Source: DASZQY01 sp963843565 (GTDB lineage Bacteria > Pseudomonadota > Alphaproteobacteria > Rhizobiales > Kaistiaceae). Taken from it: a DNA stretch of 64,000 nt. The notes beneath the pieces were generated by a model. The model made no database searches. It saw only the letters and a program-made list of their open reading frames with translations, and had not been told where the DNA came from. Location: contig CAWJKY010000003.1 of the NCBI GenBank assembly GCA_963843565.1, positions 1,178,001-1,242,000 of the forward strand, in the 5' to 3' direction. A program made the translations under genes and the position numbers. This document shows positions 38,852-48,404 of the stretch, piece after piece. How positions within the stretch are numbered: position 1 is the stretch's first letter; each line of letters opens with the position of its first letter.

Positions 38852-39817
38852 CTACGCCGGGTTCACGATCGGGGATTGGGTCGCCTTCACCTGCGCACCG
38901 ATTTCCCCGGCTCCCGGCGCCTCCTCTTCCGCAGCCCGCCGGCCAACGACCAGCGCGTGGATGCTGTCGAGGATGAACATGCCGACCGCCAGACCGCGAT
39001 CGTAGCTCGCCCACAGCCGCGGCAGGATTTCGACCCGGTGGCCCCCGCGGCTGTGCAGGCGGACCAATCCGGCATCCTGCGCCTCGACGAGAATCTTGCG
39101 GACATGGGTGCGCGACACGCCGAAGCGCTCGCCGACGTCCGCGTAAGGCACGGCCGCGTGCAGGTCGTCGGCGGCCATCGCCGCCTGAAGCAGCGCGGCC
39201 GACACCATGTGGCCGGCGGCATGATTGAAGAACAGCAACAAGTCCGGCGCCATGGCGAGGAGCCTGCCGGAGAACGGCAGGAAGGCGATCGACATTCGCC
39301 GCTGCGCGATCTGATAGGCGGGGTCCTGGCGCATGACGGGGGCGTAGTCGGCGAAGCGGCCGATCACGGTCATGGGCGCATAGTGGGCCGCGAGCCAGGC
39401 GCGATCGTGGGCCAGCATGGGGCCCGCGGGCTTGAGGATGCGCGTCCGGCGGTCGCCGTCAGCCGGCTCGCTCGTCATGAACCCGACCGCGCACAGGCGG
39501 CCGATCAGGTGGTCGACCTGGCGTTCGCTCACCATTCCGAACTTCGCGATTTCCCGCTTCAGGCGTCCAACCGTGAACCACGTCTCGCGGCGGGCCGGGT
39601 CGTGGCCGGACGCGAGCACGACCGCTACCGTGAAGACGAGGTAGCGGCCGGTTTCGATCAGCAACCGCGCCATGAACGGGTCGCCGCCGTAGACCGCCAG
39701 AAAGCGATCGACGTAGAGCCTCCTCGCCTCCGCCATGTGCGGGTGCGCGACGACTTCGTCGATCATCAGATGCGGGACACCGCCAACCAGTCGCACGAAA
39801 GCCGGATCGTCCACGCT
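38852..39817 (-). CDS. putative winged-helix regulator of unknown family
   Basis: 321 residues, not assigned to a family. Two DNA-binding-like parts: a MarR-like section at about 95-150 (RLKREIAKFGMVSERQVDHL, IGRLCAVGFMTSEP) and a Crp-like helix-turn-helix near 245-275 (YADVGERFGVSRTHVRKILV, GLVRLHSRGG). Between them lies a hydrophobic helical part (FSGRLLAMAPDLLLFFNHAA). GTG 39817 is chosen because GGGGGAGGG lies seven bases before it. Confidence 0.6.
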   Translation of the reverse strand, partial: SVDDPAFVRLVGGVPHLMIDEVVAHPHMAEARRLYVDRFLAVYGGDPFMARLLIETGRYLVFTVAVVLASGHDPARRETWFTVGRLKREIAKFGMVSERQVDHLIGRLCAVGFMTSEPADGDRRTRILKPAGPMLAHDRAWLAAHYAPMTVIGRFADYAPVMRQDPAYQIAQRRMSIAFLPFSGRLLAMAPDLLLFFNHAAGHMVSAALLQAAMAADDLHAAVPYADVGERFGVSRTHVRKILVEAQDAGLVRLHSRGGHRVEILPRLWASYDRGLAVGMFILDSIHALVVGRRAAEEEAPGAGEIGAQVKATQSPIVNPA

Positions 39818-39948
39818 GCGCCCTCCCCCAAGCGCATCGCCCGGGGGAAAGCTACGAGCGGGCGCGAATATACGCAATGTGTTCCAGCATCGGTTGAAGC
39901 GGCGGGATTAGGTTCCCGCCGGGCGCACATGATCGCAGCGAGGTGCAG

Positions 39949-40308
39949 ATGATCAGGCTGATTACGCGGGGACGGTTCACGCAGAGCGGTGTCACAGGGC
40001 TGGTCGAGATGCCGGAGGACCGCGAGATCGCCGTCCGCAAGCTCGTCGAAGCCAGCGGCGCGAAGCTCATCGGCTACTACCTCACCACCGGCGACTCGGA
40101 CTTCATGGTGATCTCCGAAGGCCCCGACGCAGAGTCGGTCGTCGCCGTGACCATGGCCGCTGCGGCGGCCGGAAGCATCACGGACGTCGCCACGGCGCGG
40201 GCATGGACCGGCGCCGAGTTCAAGGCGGTGCAGGAGAAGGCGTCGAAGATCGCCGGCGCCTACCGCGCGCCCGGCCCGGCGCGCGAGACCGAAGTCTTTT
40301 CGGGCTGA
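39949..40308 (+). CDS. GYD-domain protein
   Basis: 119 residues. GYD (alpha/beta ferredoxin-like) domain: LVEASGAKLIGYYLTTGDSD, then FMVISEGPDAESV. Function unknown; members are often small stress-linked or signalling proteins. ATG 39949 preferred over GTG 39943, as GAGG is six bases upstream. 65 bases before the methyltransferase gene, same strand. Confidence 0.75.
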   Translation: MIRLITRGRFTQSGVTGLVEMPEDREIAVRKLVEASGAKLIGYYLTTGDSDFMVISEGPDAESVVAVTMAAAAAGSITDVATARAWTGAEFKAVQEKASKIAGAYRAPGPARETEVFSG

Positions 40309-40373
40309 CCAAACCACGCGGGAAACGTCGCGCCCGCGCCTACCCTCATCCTCCATTCCCAAGAAGAGCGTCC

Positions 40374-41159
40374 ATGCCTGACGCAAAGATCCGCTTCGAA
40401 GACGGCGCCATCTACGAACAGTCGATGGGCGTCTGGAGCCGGCTCATCGGCGACGACTTCCTCGTCTGGCTCGACATGCCCGGGCAGCAGCGCTGGCTCG
40501 ACGTCGGCTGCGGCAACGGTGCCTTCACCGAGCTGATCGTCGACCGCTGCGCGCCCGCGGCAGTCAGCGGGATCGACCTGGCGCCGGCGCAGATCGCCTA
40601 TGCGCAGGCGCGCCCCGCCGGGCGTCTGGCCGAGTTCCGCCAGGGCGACGCGATGGCCCTGCCCTACGCCGACGGCAGCTTCGATGCCGTCGCGATGGCG
40701 CTGGTCATCGCCTTCGTTCCCGACCCGGCGAAGGCTGTGGCGGAGATGGCCCGCGTCGTGCGGCCCGGCGGGACGGTGGCGACCTACACATGGGACCGCA
40801 GCGAAGGCGGCCTGCCGCACGACCCGTTGCTGGCCGCGTTGAGCGCCGTCGGACGACCGGCGCTCACGCCGCCCAGCGCGGCCTCGGCAAGCGCGGCGAT
40901 ACGCAGATTGTGGGAGGACGCCGGCTTCGAAGCGATCGCGGTGAAGGAGATCGTCGTCGAGAAGAGGTTCGACGATTTCGACGCCTTCTGGCGCAACGTT
41001 TCAGCAATCGGCAGCGTCGTGCCGATCCTTGCGGGATTGCCGGAAGCCGATCTGACGCGGGTCAAGGCCGAAACGCGCGCGCGGGTGTCGTCCGACGCCT
41101 CCGGTCGGGTCACCCATCAGGCGTGCGCCTACGCAATCAGGGGGCGGAAGCCGAAGTGA
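40374..41159 (+). CDS. class I SAM-dependent methyltransferase
   Basis: 261 residues. Motif I WLDVGCGNGAFTELIV, acidic loop VSGIDLAP, motif II GDAMALPYADGSFDAVAMAL and motif III VVRPGGTVATYTWD place it in the UbiE-like methyltransferase_11 group. The C-terminal region FDDFDAFWRNVSAIGS is typical of small-molecule methyltransferases. Substrate unknown. Convergent with the ferredoxin reductase gene. Confidence 0.85.
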   Translation: MPDAKIRFEDGAIYEQSMGVWSRLIGDDFLVWLDMPGQQRWLDVGCGNGAFTELIVDRCAPAAVSGIDLAPAQIAYAQARPAGRLAEFRQGDAMALPYADGSFDAVAMALVIAFVPDPAKAVAEMARVVRPGGTVATYTWDRSEGGLPHDPLLAALSAVGRPALTPPSAASASAAIRRLWEDAGFEAIAVKEIVVEKRFDDFDAFWRNVSAIGSVVPILAGLPEADLTRVKAETRARVSSDASGRVTHQACAYAIRGRKPK

Positions 41160-41177
41160 GGGGTGGGCCGCAGGGCC

Positions 41178-42230
41178 TCAGATGACGCCCAGCTTCTTCT
41201 GAAGGCTGGACGACGAGGTGGTGTACTGGAACACCACCTTCTTCTCCGGGAAGACGATGTGGACGGCGGCCTGGGCCATCAGGGCCGCCTCGTGGAAGCC
41301 GCACAGGATCAGCTTGAGCTTGCCGGGATAGGTGACGATGTCGCCGATGGCAAAGATGCCATGCTCCGACGTCTCGAATTTCGCGGTGTCGACGGGGATC
41401 AGGTTCTCGTGGAGGTTCAGGCCCCAGTCGGCGACCGGGCCGACCTTCATGGTGAGGCCGAAGAACGGCAGGATGCGCGTCGTGGCGATCTCGCTCTCCT
41501 GTCCGGCCTTGTCCTTGACGACCGCGGAGGCGACCTGACCTCCCTCGCCTTTCAGGCCGCTCACCTGACCGAGCGCCAGCCTAATCTTTCCGGCGTCGAC
41601 CAGAGCGCGCATCTTGTTGACGCTGTCGGGGGCGGCGCGGAACTCGTCGCGGCGGTGAAGCAGCGTGAGGCTCTTGGCGATCGGCTGAAGGTTGAGCGCC
41701 CAGTCGAGGGCGGAATCGCCGCCGCCGACGACCAGCACATCGTGACCGCGGAAATCTTCCATGCGGCGAACGGCGTAGTGAACCGACGCGCCCTCGTAGG
41801 CCTCGATGCCGGGAACCGGCGGACGCTTCGGCTGGAACGATCCGCCGCCGGCGGCGATGACCACCACCTTGCAGAGGAAGGTGGTGCCGGTGTCGCTCAC
41901 CAGGCGGAAGCGGCCGTCCGGCTCGCGCACCAGCGCCTCGATCATCTGGCCGAGATGGAAGGTCGGGTTGAACGGGTGGATCTGCTCCATGAGCTTCTCC
42001 ACCAGCCCCTCGCCGCTGACGATCGGGTAGCCGGGAATGTCGTAGATGGGCTTCTCGGGATAGAGCTCGGCGCACTGGCCGCCGGGCTTGTCGAGAATGT
42101 CGACCAGCGCCGCCTTGATGTCGAGGAGGCCGAGCTCGAAGACCGCGAACAGGCCGACCGGGCCGGCGCCGACGATGACAACATCGGTCTCGACGGTCTG
42201 GTTGGCGGCGGGCTCAGCCATGTCGGGCAT
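41178..42230 (-). CDS. ferredoxin/flavodoxin NADP+ reductase, thioredoxin-reductase-like
   Basis: 350 residues. FAD motif VVIVGAGPVGLFAVF, then LDKPGGQCAELYPEKPIYDIPGYP (split), NADP motif VLVVGGGDSALDWALNL and C-terminal FAIGDIVTYPGKLKLILCGF. No CxxC disulphide, so it is the YumC-type reductase that passes electrons from NADPH to ferredoxin. AGAGGA lies before ATG 42230. 120 bases downstream of the ferredoxin gene on the same strand, its probable partner. Confidence 0.9.
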   Translation of the reverse strand: MPDMAEPAANQTVETDVVIVGAGPVGLFAVFELGLLDIKAALVDILDKPGGQCAELYPEKPIYDIPGYPIVSGEGLVEKLMEQIHPFNPTFHLGQMIEALVREPDGRFRLVSDTGTTFLCKVVVIAAGGGSFQPKRPPVPGIEAYEGASVHYAVRRMEDFRGHDVLVVGGGDSALDWALNLQPIAKSLTLLHRRDEFRAAPDSVNKMRALVDAGKIRLALGQVSGLKGEGGQVASAVVKDKAGQESEIATTRILPFFGLTMKVGPVADWGLNLHENLIPVDTAKFETSEHGIFAIGDIVTYPGKLKLILCGFHEAALMAQAAVHIVFPEKKVVFQYTTSSSSLQKKLGVI

Positions 42231-42350
42231 GGGTCATCCTCTCCAGGTGCGAACGGCGGCGGACACTTATCCGCTGGCGCCCATCAAGCAAAGGAAGATT
42301 CTTGCGAGGCGCCCGTGAAGGCGAGCAAATCCGCCCGCCCCGCGACCTCG

Positions 42351-42671
42351 CTAGCCCTGGCGCTCGGGCACCGTGACGGTCAGCCCGTCGAGTTCGTCGC
42401 GGACCCTGATCTGGCAGGACAGACGCGAGGTCGGCCGGACGTCGAAGGCGAAGTCGAGCATGTCTTCTTCCATCGGCTCGGGATCGCCGACGATCTCCTT
42501 GAAGGCTTCGTCGACATAGACGTGGCAGGTGGCGCAGGCGCAGGCGCCGCCGCACTCCGCCTCGATGCCGGGGACGCCGTTGCGGATGGCGTTTTCCATG
42601 ACGGTGGTGCCGTTCTCCGCCTCGACTTCGTGGCGCTCGCCGGCAGTGTCGATGTAGGTGATCTTGGGCAT
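42351..42671 (-). CDS. 2Fe-2S ferredoxin (adrenodoxin type)
   Basis: 106 residues. C40, C46, C49 and C86 have exact C-x5-C-x2-C-x36-C spacing; a fifth Cys (C44) lies between. The NAIRNGVPGIEAECGGACAC and MLDFAFDVRPTSRLSCQIRV parts fit the FdxB/adrenodoxin group. Likely an electron carrier for biosynthetic oxygenases or iron-sulfur assembly, with the reductase gene downstream. Confidence 0.92.
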   Translation of the reverse strand: MPKITYIDTAGERHEVEAENGTTVMENAIRNGVPGIEAECGGACACATCHVYVDEAFKEIVGDPEPMEEDMLDFAFDVRPTSRLSCQIRVRDELDGLTVTVPERQG

Positions 42672-42791
42672 GCCGCTCCGGGCAAACGGAGAGAAAGGAG
42701 GCGGAATTGCGCGCGCTCTATAGGCGATTCCGGACGGGGCTGCCAGTGCGATGCGTTCCCGGATGCGTGAGCGGATCCGGGCTCAGGATCG

Positions 42792-43121
42792 CTATTTCGC
42801 GAGGTGGCCGGCAATGAAGCGGCACGCCTCGGCGATTGCCCCGGCGAGCGCCTCGACCTCGCCGGTGCCGCTTTCGACCGCGGCGGCGGCGCGCGCCACC
42901 TCGCCCGCCCCGATGGCGCGGGCCGAGCCCAGGATGCGGTGGGCCAGATCGTGGCGCTCGTGTGGCGGCGCCTGCTTCAGCAACTCCAGATCGGCCGGCG
43001 CGCGGCTGACAAACAGCCGCAGCACCTCGGCCTCGAGAGCGGCGTCGCCGCCGGTCTGGGCGGCCAGGTGCGAAAGGTCGATGGCGGTCACGGCGATATC
43101 GGCTTTCGTTCGGTCAATCAC
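42792..43121 (-). CDS. Hpt-domain phosphotransfer protein
   Basis: 109 residues if GTG 43121 is used; the start is uncertain (in-frame candidates up to 43220 and at 43091). Four-helix Hpt bundle with the phospho-acceptor His61 in LAHRILGSARAIGA and a typical GGDAALEAEVLRLF first helix. It should relay phosphate in a multistep phosphorelay; no kinase is adjacent, though CckA is in the window. Lies before the GPR-like gene on the opposite strand. Confidence 0.75.
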   Translation of the reverse strand: MIDRTKADIAVTAIDLSHLAAQTGGDAALEAEVLRLFVSRAPADLELLKQAPPHERHDLAHRILGSARAIGAGEVARAAAAVESGTGEVEALAGAIAEACRFIAGHLAK

Positions 43122-43633
43122 GCGACGGGAACAAGCGGCCCGGATTCCTTCGATAGCGTTAATCGGCGGCCGTGCCCGCCGTCCGCACCCCGCCAGCCCA
43201 ACAGCCAACAGGTTTTCCACCGGCTTGTCAGGGGGCCCGAAGCGGCGACGAAGCGCGGTTGTCCAAGCGCTTGCAAGCGCCGAACTGGCAGACAGCGCTT
43301 GAGGGTTATCGTCGGCAGTTGCGGTCGCCCTCGAAGGCGCCGCGGCATCGTCTTGAACGCGTTTACGGTATTGCGCGTCAGGGCGTGCGGATTTTCGGTT
43401 TCTCTGTCACGAATGTGCCACTAGGATGGCCTAGCGGCTTGGGTGCGGAGGCTACCCGGACCGGTTTTCGGACCGGTTTCTTGCGCGGCGATGAGGCCGC
43501 GGGAGGGGACATTCGGGCGCGGCCCGCGGATCTCCGTTCCTAGCGCGCACGTCCCGCCGACGCGGGGGTCGATGATTTGCCAGTGTCCGGCGTAAGGCCG
43601 AGACGGGTCTTGAGTACGGCGAGGCGGAATGTC
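43122..43633. other. intergenic region upstream of the GPR-like gene
   Basis: 512 bases between divergent genes. No gene is seen. It holds a 14-bp perfect palindrome GCGCTTGCAAGCGC (43267-43280) and two copies of CGGACCGGTT around 43460-43480, plus one GATTC (GANTC). It is long enough for an elaborate promoter of the giant gene. Confidence 0.4.
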
Positions 43634-46600
43634 ATGGCGACTAATCCACGATCCACTAATCCGAACGACGCTGCGTTGTCCGCGGTCGAGGAAGCTTTGA
43701 GGCTCGACTACGACGATCAGGTCGAGCCGGCAGACGCGGCGCCGCGCCCCGAACCGCGCCGACGCCAGCAGGCCGCCAACACCGGCGAACCGGTCCCCGC
43801 CCGCCGCGGCGAAGTCCAGCGCCGCGTCGAAGCCCCGCGCCCCCCGGCGACACCGCGCCGCGCCGAGCAACCGCGCCGCCCCGCTGAAGAGCCGCGCCGC
43901 CAGGCGCTCGCCGCGCGCGCCTACGCCGAACCCGAGCCGGACCCGCAGCCCGAACCCGCCCAGCAGCGCACGCGCCCCGCCGAACAGCGGACCCGCACGC
44001 GCGCCCGCTTCGCCGCCAACGACGATCGCCGCGCGATGATGAGCGGCGTCCAGCGCCGGCCGTCGCGCTTCATCTATCCCGCCGCCGCGGTGCTCTCGGT
44101 GGCGTGGGGACTGTTCGTGGTGGTCTACGCCATCTCGACCGGCGGCCTGTTCGGCGGCGCAGAGAACGCCTCGCTGCTGACCTCCGGACGCTTCCTCAAT
44201 CTGGCGCTGTTCATGTTCGTGCCGATCGGCGCGATCTGGGGCGTGGCGCTGACCATGTGGCGCACGCAGGAACTGCGCTACGTCGCCAAATCGATCACCG
44301 ACATGGCGGCGCGCCTGTCGGAACCCGAGAACGTCGCCACCGACGCGGTGGTCAACGTCAGCCAGGCGGTCCGCCGCGAGGTCGCGGCGGTCGGCGACGG
44401 CATCGAGCGGGCGCTGGCGCGGGCCAGCGAGCTCGAGCTTCTGGTCCACAACGAAGTGGCGGCGCTCGAACGCTCCTACTCCGACAACGAAACGCGCATG
44501 CGCTCGCTGATCGACGACCTCGCCGGCCAGCGCGAGGCGATCGTCATCAACTCGGAGCGCGTCCGCACGTCGATCGTCTCGGCGCAGGAATCGCTCTCCA
44601 AGGATCTGCGCATCGCGTCGGAATCGATCAGCGACAGCGTCACCACCGCCGGCAACCGCATCACCGCCGCCCTCACCGACCGCGGCGAGCAGATCACCAT
44701 CGCGCTGGGCTCGGCCGGCGACGCCATGGTCGACCAGCTGACCTCGCGCGGCGAGGACCTGGTGGCGCGGCTCGCCGACACCGTCAGCGACGTCGCCGTG
44801 TCGCTCGCCCAGACCGGCACCGAGGTCACCGAGGCGCTGCTGGCGCGCTCGTCCGAGATCAACGAGACCCTTTCGACCACCGGCCGGGCGATGGCCGACA
44901 CCATCGCCGAACGCGGTCAGGAGGTGAACGACACCCTCGCCCAGGTCGGCAGCGAGCTGATCGCCGGCTTCGAGGGCCGCACCGAGGACATCACCCGGTC
45001 GATCACCGAGACCGGCAACATGGCCGCCTCGACCATTTCGCAGCACGTCAACGAGGTGAACGAGGCGCTGAAGTCGAACGCCAACTCGCTGCTCGTCGAT
45101 CTGGCGCTGCGCGGCCAGGAGATCGCCGACAAGCTCGACGAGACCGGCACGCGCATCGCCGAGACGATCACCAGCCGCGGCGGCGAACTCGCCGACCGGC
45201 TGTCGCGCACCGGCGACCGCATCTTCGAATCGATCGCGGTCAACGGCACCGAACTCAACGAACGTCTCGCCTCGACCGGCGAGGCGATGGCCAACCTGAT
45301 CGAGACGCGCACCAACGGGCTGCGCGAGGCGATCAACGCGGCGACGACGTCGGTCTACGATTCCTTCGACGAGCGCAGCGCCGAGCTGACCCAGCGCCTC
45401 GCTTCGGTCGGCGGCGAAGTCGCCAAGGCGATCGCCGTGCGCGGCATGAAGATCAACGAGACGATCATCGCGTCGGGCAACGAGATCGCCGAGACGGTCG
45501 CCTCGCGGGCCGGCGCGATCCACGAGCGCATCGTCGATTCGGGCACCCGCATCGCCGACCGCATCGTCGACCAGGGCAACCAGATCCACGAGCGCATCGT
45601 CGAGTCGGGCAGCCAGATGGCCAACGAGATCGAGTCGCGCGGCGCCTCGATCCACGAGCGCATCCTGTCGTCGTCGCGCGACATTGCCGACACCATCGAA
45701 GGGCGCGGCCAGGCGATCTACGATTCCATCGTCGAGGCGACCCAGCACACCGGCGACGCCATCGAGAGCCGCGGTACCTCGATCCACCAGAAGATCCTGG
45801 CGTCGGGCCGCGACGTCGCCAACGCCATCGAGAGCCGCGGCGTGACGATCCACGAGAAGATCATCGCGTCGGGCACCGAGATCGTCGATGCCATCGAAAA
45901 CCGCGGCACGGCGCTCAGCGCGCAGATCGTCGAGGCGGGCTCCAGCTACAACGAATCGATCTCAGAGCGCAGCCGCGAACTGACCGAGACGCTGGAGACG
46001 CGCTTCGCCCAGATCGCGGAACTGGTCGGCGAGCGCGGACCGCAGCTGATCTCCTCGCTCAGCGAGCAGGCGCACGCGCTGGAGAGCACGCTGCAAAGCA
46101 AGCTCTCGCAGTTCGGCGACGGCATCCGCGTCAAGATCGAGGACGTCTCCGAGGCGCTGGAATCGAACGCCCACCGCATCGCCGAGGCGCTCGACCACCG
46201 TTCGCGCCAGATCAACCAGACGCTGATCGAGCGCACCCGCGAGATCGCCGAGACGTTCACCACCGGCCAGACCGAGTTCTCGACGCTGATCGACGACCGG
46301 CTGATCGAGGTCGGCGGCCAGTTGACCTCGCGCGTCGAGCAACTGGCGGACTCGCTCTCCGAGCGCGCCAACTCGATCACTGATTCACTGGCCGGCAAGA
46401 GCGAGGACGTCGCCCTCACCGTCCGCGAGGCGGTCACCGAGGTCACCCAGCGGCTGGTCGCCGAATTCGAGCGAGGCGACACGGGCCGTGCGGGCTTCCG
46501 CGTCGGAGGCCTCGACGGTGCTCGGCCGCGCCATCAACGAGATCGAGGGCATGTTCGGGGCGCGCGCCAACGCCGTCACCGAGGCGCTGGAACAGCGCAC

Positions 46601-48341
46601 CCGCGAGTTCAACGACGTGCTGGGGGCGCGCAGCGGCGAGCTCGCCTCGCTGCTCGACGGGCGCTCCAACGCGCTGCTCAAGGCGCTCGACCAGACCGGC
46701 ACCGAGGTCGTCGAGATGGTCTCGAGCCGCAGCGCCGAGGCCGCCCGGACCCTCATGGACACCGGACAGCAGGTGGCGTCGGCGTTCTCCAGCACCAACG
46801 AGAAGCTGAAGACCGAGGTCAACGAGATCGCCGAGCGGCTCGGCGCCTCGAACGACATGTTCAACCGGCTTCTGGCAACGACCGCCGACAACCTAGCCAA
46901 GATCGAGACGCAGCTGGCGACGCAGTCGACCGAGTTCAACGCGGCTGTCGGCCACGCGGTCGAGGCGACGCAGCTTTCGTCGAACGAGCTCAGCGGCCAG
47001 ATCAACAACCTGCGCGACGTCTCGCGGAACATCATCGAGGGCGTCGGCAACGTCGTGAAGCGCTTCGAGGAGCAGGCGGTTTCGCTGAGCGCGGCGACCC
47101 GCAACCTCTCGGACGTCAACAAGCAGATCCAGGCGACCGTCGACGAGCGCCACCCGGCGCTGGAAAGCCTGACCGCCAACCTCAAGTCGCGCAGCGAGGA
47201 ACTCGACGGGCTGATGCAGTCGTTCACGCGCATCATCGCCGAGACGCTGAAGACCGCCGAGGAGCGGGCGACCGCGGTCAGCCGCATGCTGACCGAGAAC
47301 ACGGCGACCGCCACCAAGGGGGTCATCGAGAACTTCGAGACGATGAACCGGACGGCCGGCTCGGAAAGCCGCAAGGCGGCCGATACGGTGCGCGAGAGCA
47401 ACAAGGCGATGCTCGCCGAGATGGGTCAGGCGATCACCGAGGCGACGCGTCGCTTCGGCGAGGCGGCGCGCGAGATGCGCACGGCCGCGCAGGACCTTCA
47501 GAAGGACCTCAACGTCACCCGCGACGAGGTCCGGCGCGGCGTCCTCGACCTGCCGGAAGAGGCACGCGAGAGCGCCGAGGCCATGCGCCGGGTGGTCGGC
47601 GACCAGATCAAGGCGCTGTCGGAGCTCTCCGAGATCATCAACCGCCACGGCAAGACGCTCGATCTGTCGAGCCCACAGCTCGGCGAGCCGCGGCTTGCCG
47701 CCCGCCCCGAGGCGACCGCGGTCGCCCTGGAAGCGGCGCCGGAGCCGCAGCGCCAGCCGGAGCCGCGCCGTGGCAGTGGCGGCGGCGGTCCGCAGCCGGT
47801 CGCCAAGGCACAGCCGCGCTCGGTGCCCCGTCAGGCGCCGCAGGTGGTGCGGCCGGCCCCGTCGAGCGAGGAAAACGGCGAAGGCTGGGTCTCCGATCTC
47901 CTGCGCCGCGCCTCCAGCGACGAAGAAGCGGCGCCCAGCGTCGAGCGCCACCAGCCGGAGCCGCAGGCCCCGGCGGCGGCGGCGGCCCCCGCCGAATCGA
48001 GCGGCTCCGGGCTTGGCGCGATCAGCGCCGAGATCGCCCGGGCGATCGACCACGACGCGGCGGTCGAGCTGTGGGAGCGTCAGCGCAAGGGCGAGAAGAA
48101 CCTGTTCACCCGGCGGCTCTACACCCTGCCCGGCCAGCAGACCTTCGACGAGATCCGCAAGAAGTATAATCGCGACGCCGACTTCCGTGCCGCCGTCGAC
48201 CGCTACGTGACGGACTTCGAGAAGCTGCTCGGCGAGGTGACCAAGTCGGGCAAGGACCGCTCGGCGGGGACCGCCTACCTCGTCTCCGATACGGGCAAGG
48301 TCTACACCATGCTCGCCCACGCCAGCGGCCGCTTCGACTAG
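43634..48341 (+). CDS. GPR/RgsE-like growth-pole coiled-coil repeat protein, apparent frameshift near 46472
   Basis: Read through one frameshift: 1568 residues. Residues 1-135 are a disordered Pro/Arg-rich head; two membrane helices follow (about 138-158 and 172-195). From 281 the chain is a series of 22-residue apolipoprotein-like amphipathic repeats, then from about 1300 a Pro/Ala linker, and a conserved C-terminal domain (TFDEIRKKYNRDADFRAAV, GTAYLVSDTGKVYTMLAHAS). The layout matches Agrobacterium GPR / Sinorhizobium RgsE, which form a ring at the growing pole. At 46472-46473 one extra base shifts the frame at residue 947; the next frame continues the repeats exactly in phase. ATG 43634 follows GAGGCG. 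Confidence 0.85.
44474..46453 (+). repeat. 30 consecutive 22-residue (66-bp) repeats in the GPR-like gene
   Basis: Residues 281-940 divide into 30 units of exactly 22 residues with no insertion or deletion. The hydrophobic first position and central Gly/Arg recur. The best conserved are near 45518-45913, where IHER or IHEK recurs every 66 bases (45518, 45584, 45650). These are protein repeats of the 22-mer/11-mer type, not a CRISPR. Confidence 0.85.
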
Positions 48342-48370
48342 CCGCCGCGCGGACATCTGCGATCCCGACA

Positions 48371-48396
48371 ACGGGCGCGCTCGCGGGCGCGCCCGT
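48371..48396 (+). terminator. rho-independent terminator of the GPR-like gene
   Basis: ACGGGCGCGC / GCGCGCCCGT, a perfect 10-bp stem with loop TCGCGG, followed by TTCGCATTT. It lies 29 bases after the stop and nine before the convergent MFS gene end, so it may serve both strands. Confidence 0.75.
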
Positions 48397-48404
48397 TTCG
48401 CATT

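Noticed and set aside
45518..45980. Regular 66-bp repeats as a possible CRISPR array
   Set aside because: The repeats are in one open frame with 22-residue amphipathic units and no constant repeat/variable spacer pattern; no cas genes.
46473..48169. Continuation of the giant gene in its first frame after 46472
   Set aside because: It becomes Arg/Gly/His-rich nonsense, while the neighbouring frame keeps the 22-residue repeats and the conserved C-terminal domain.
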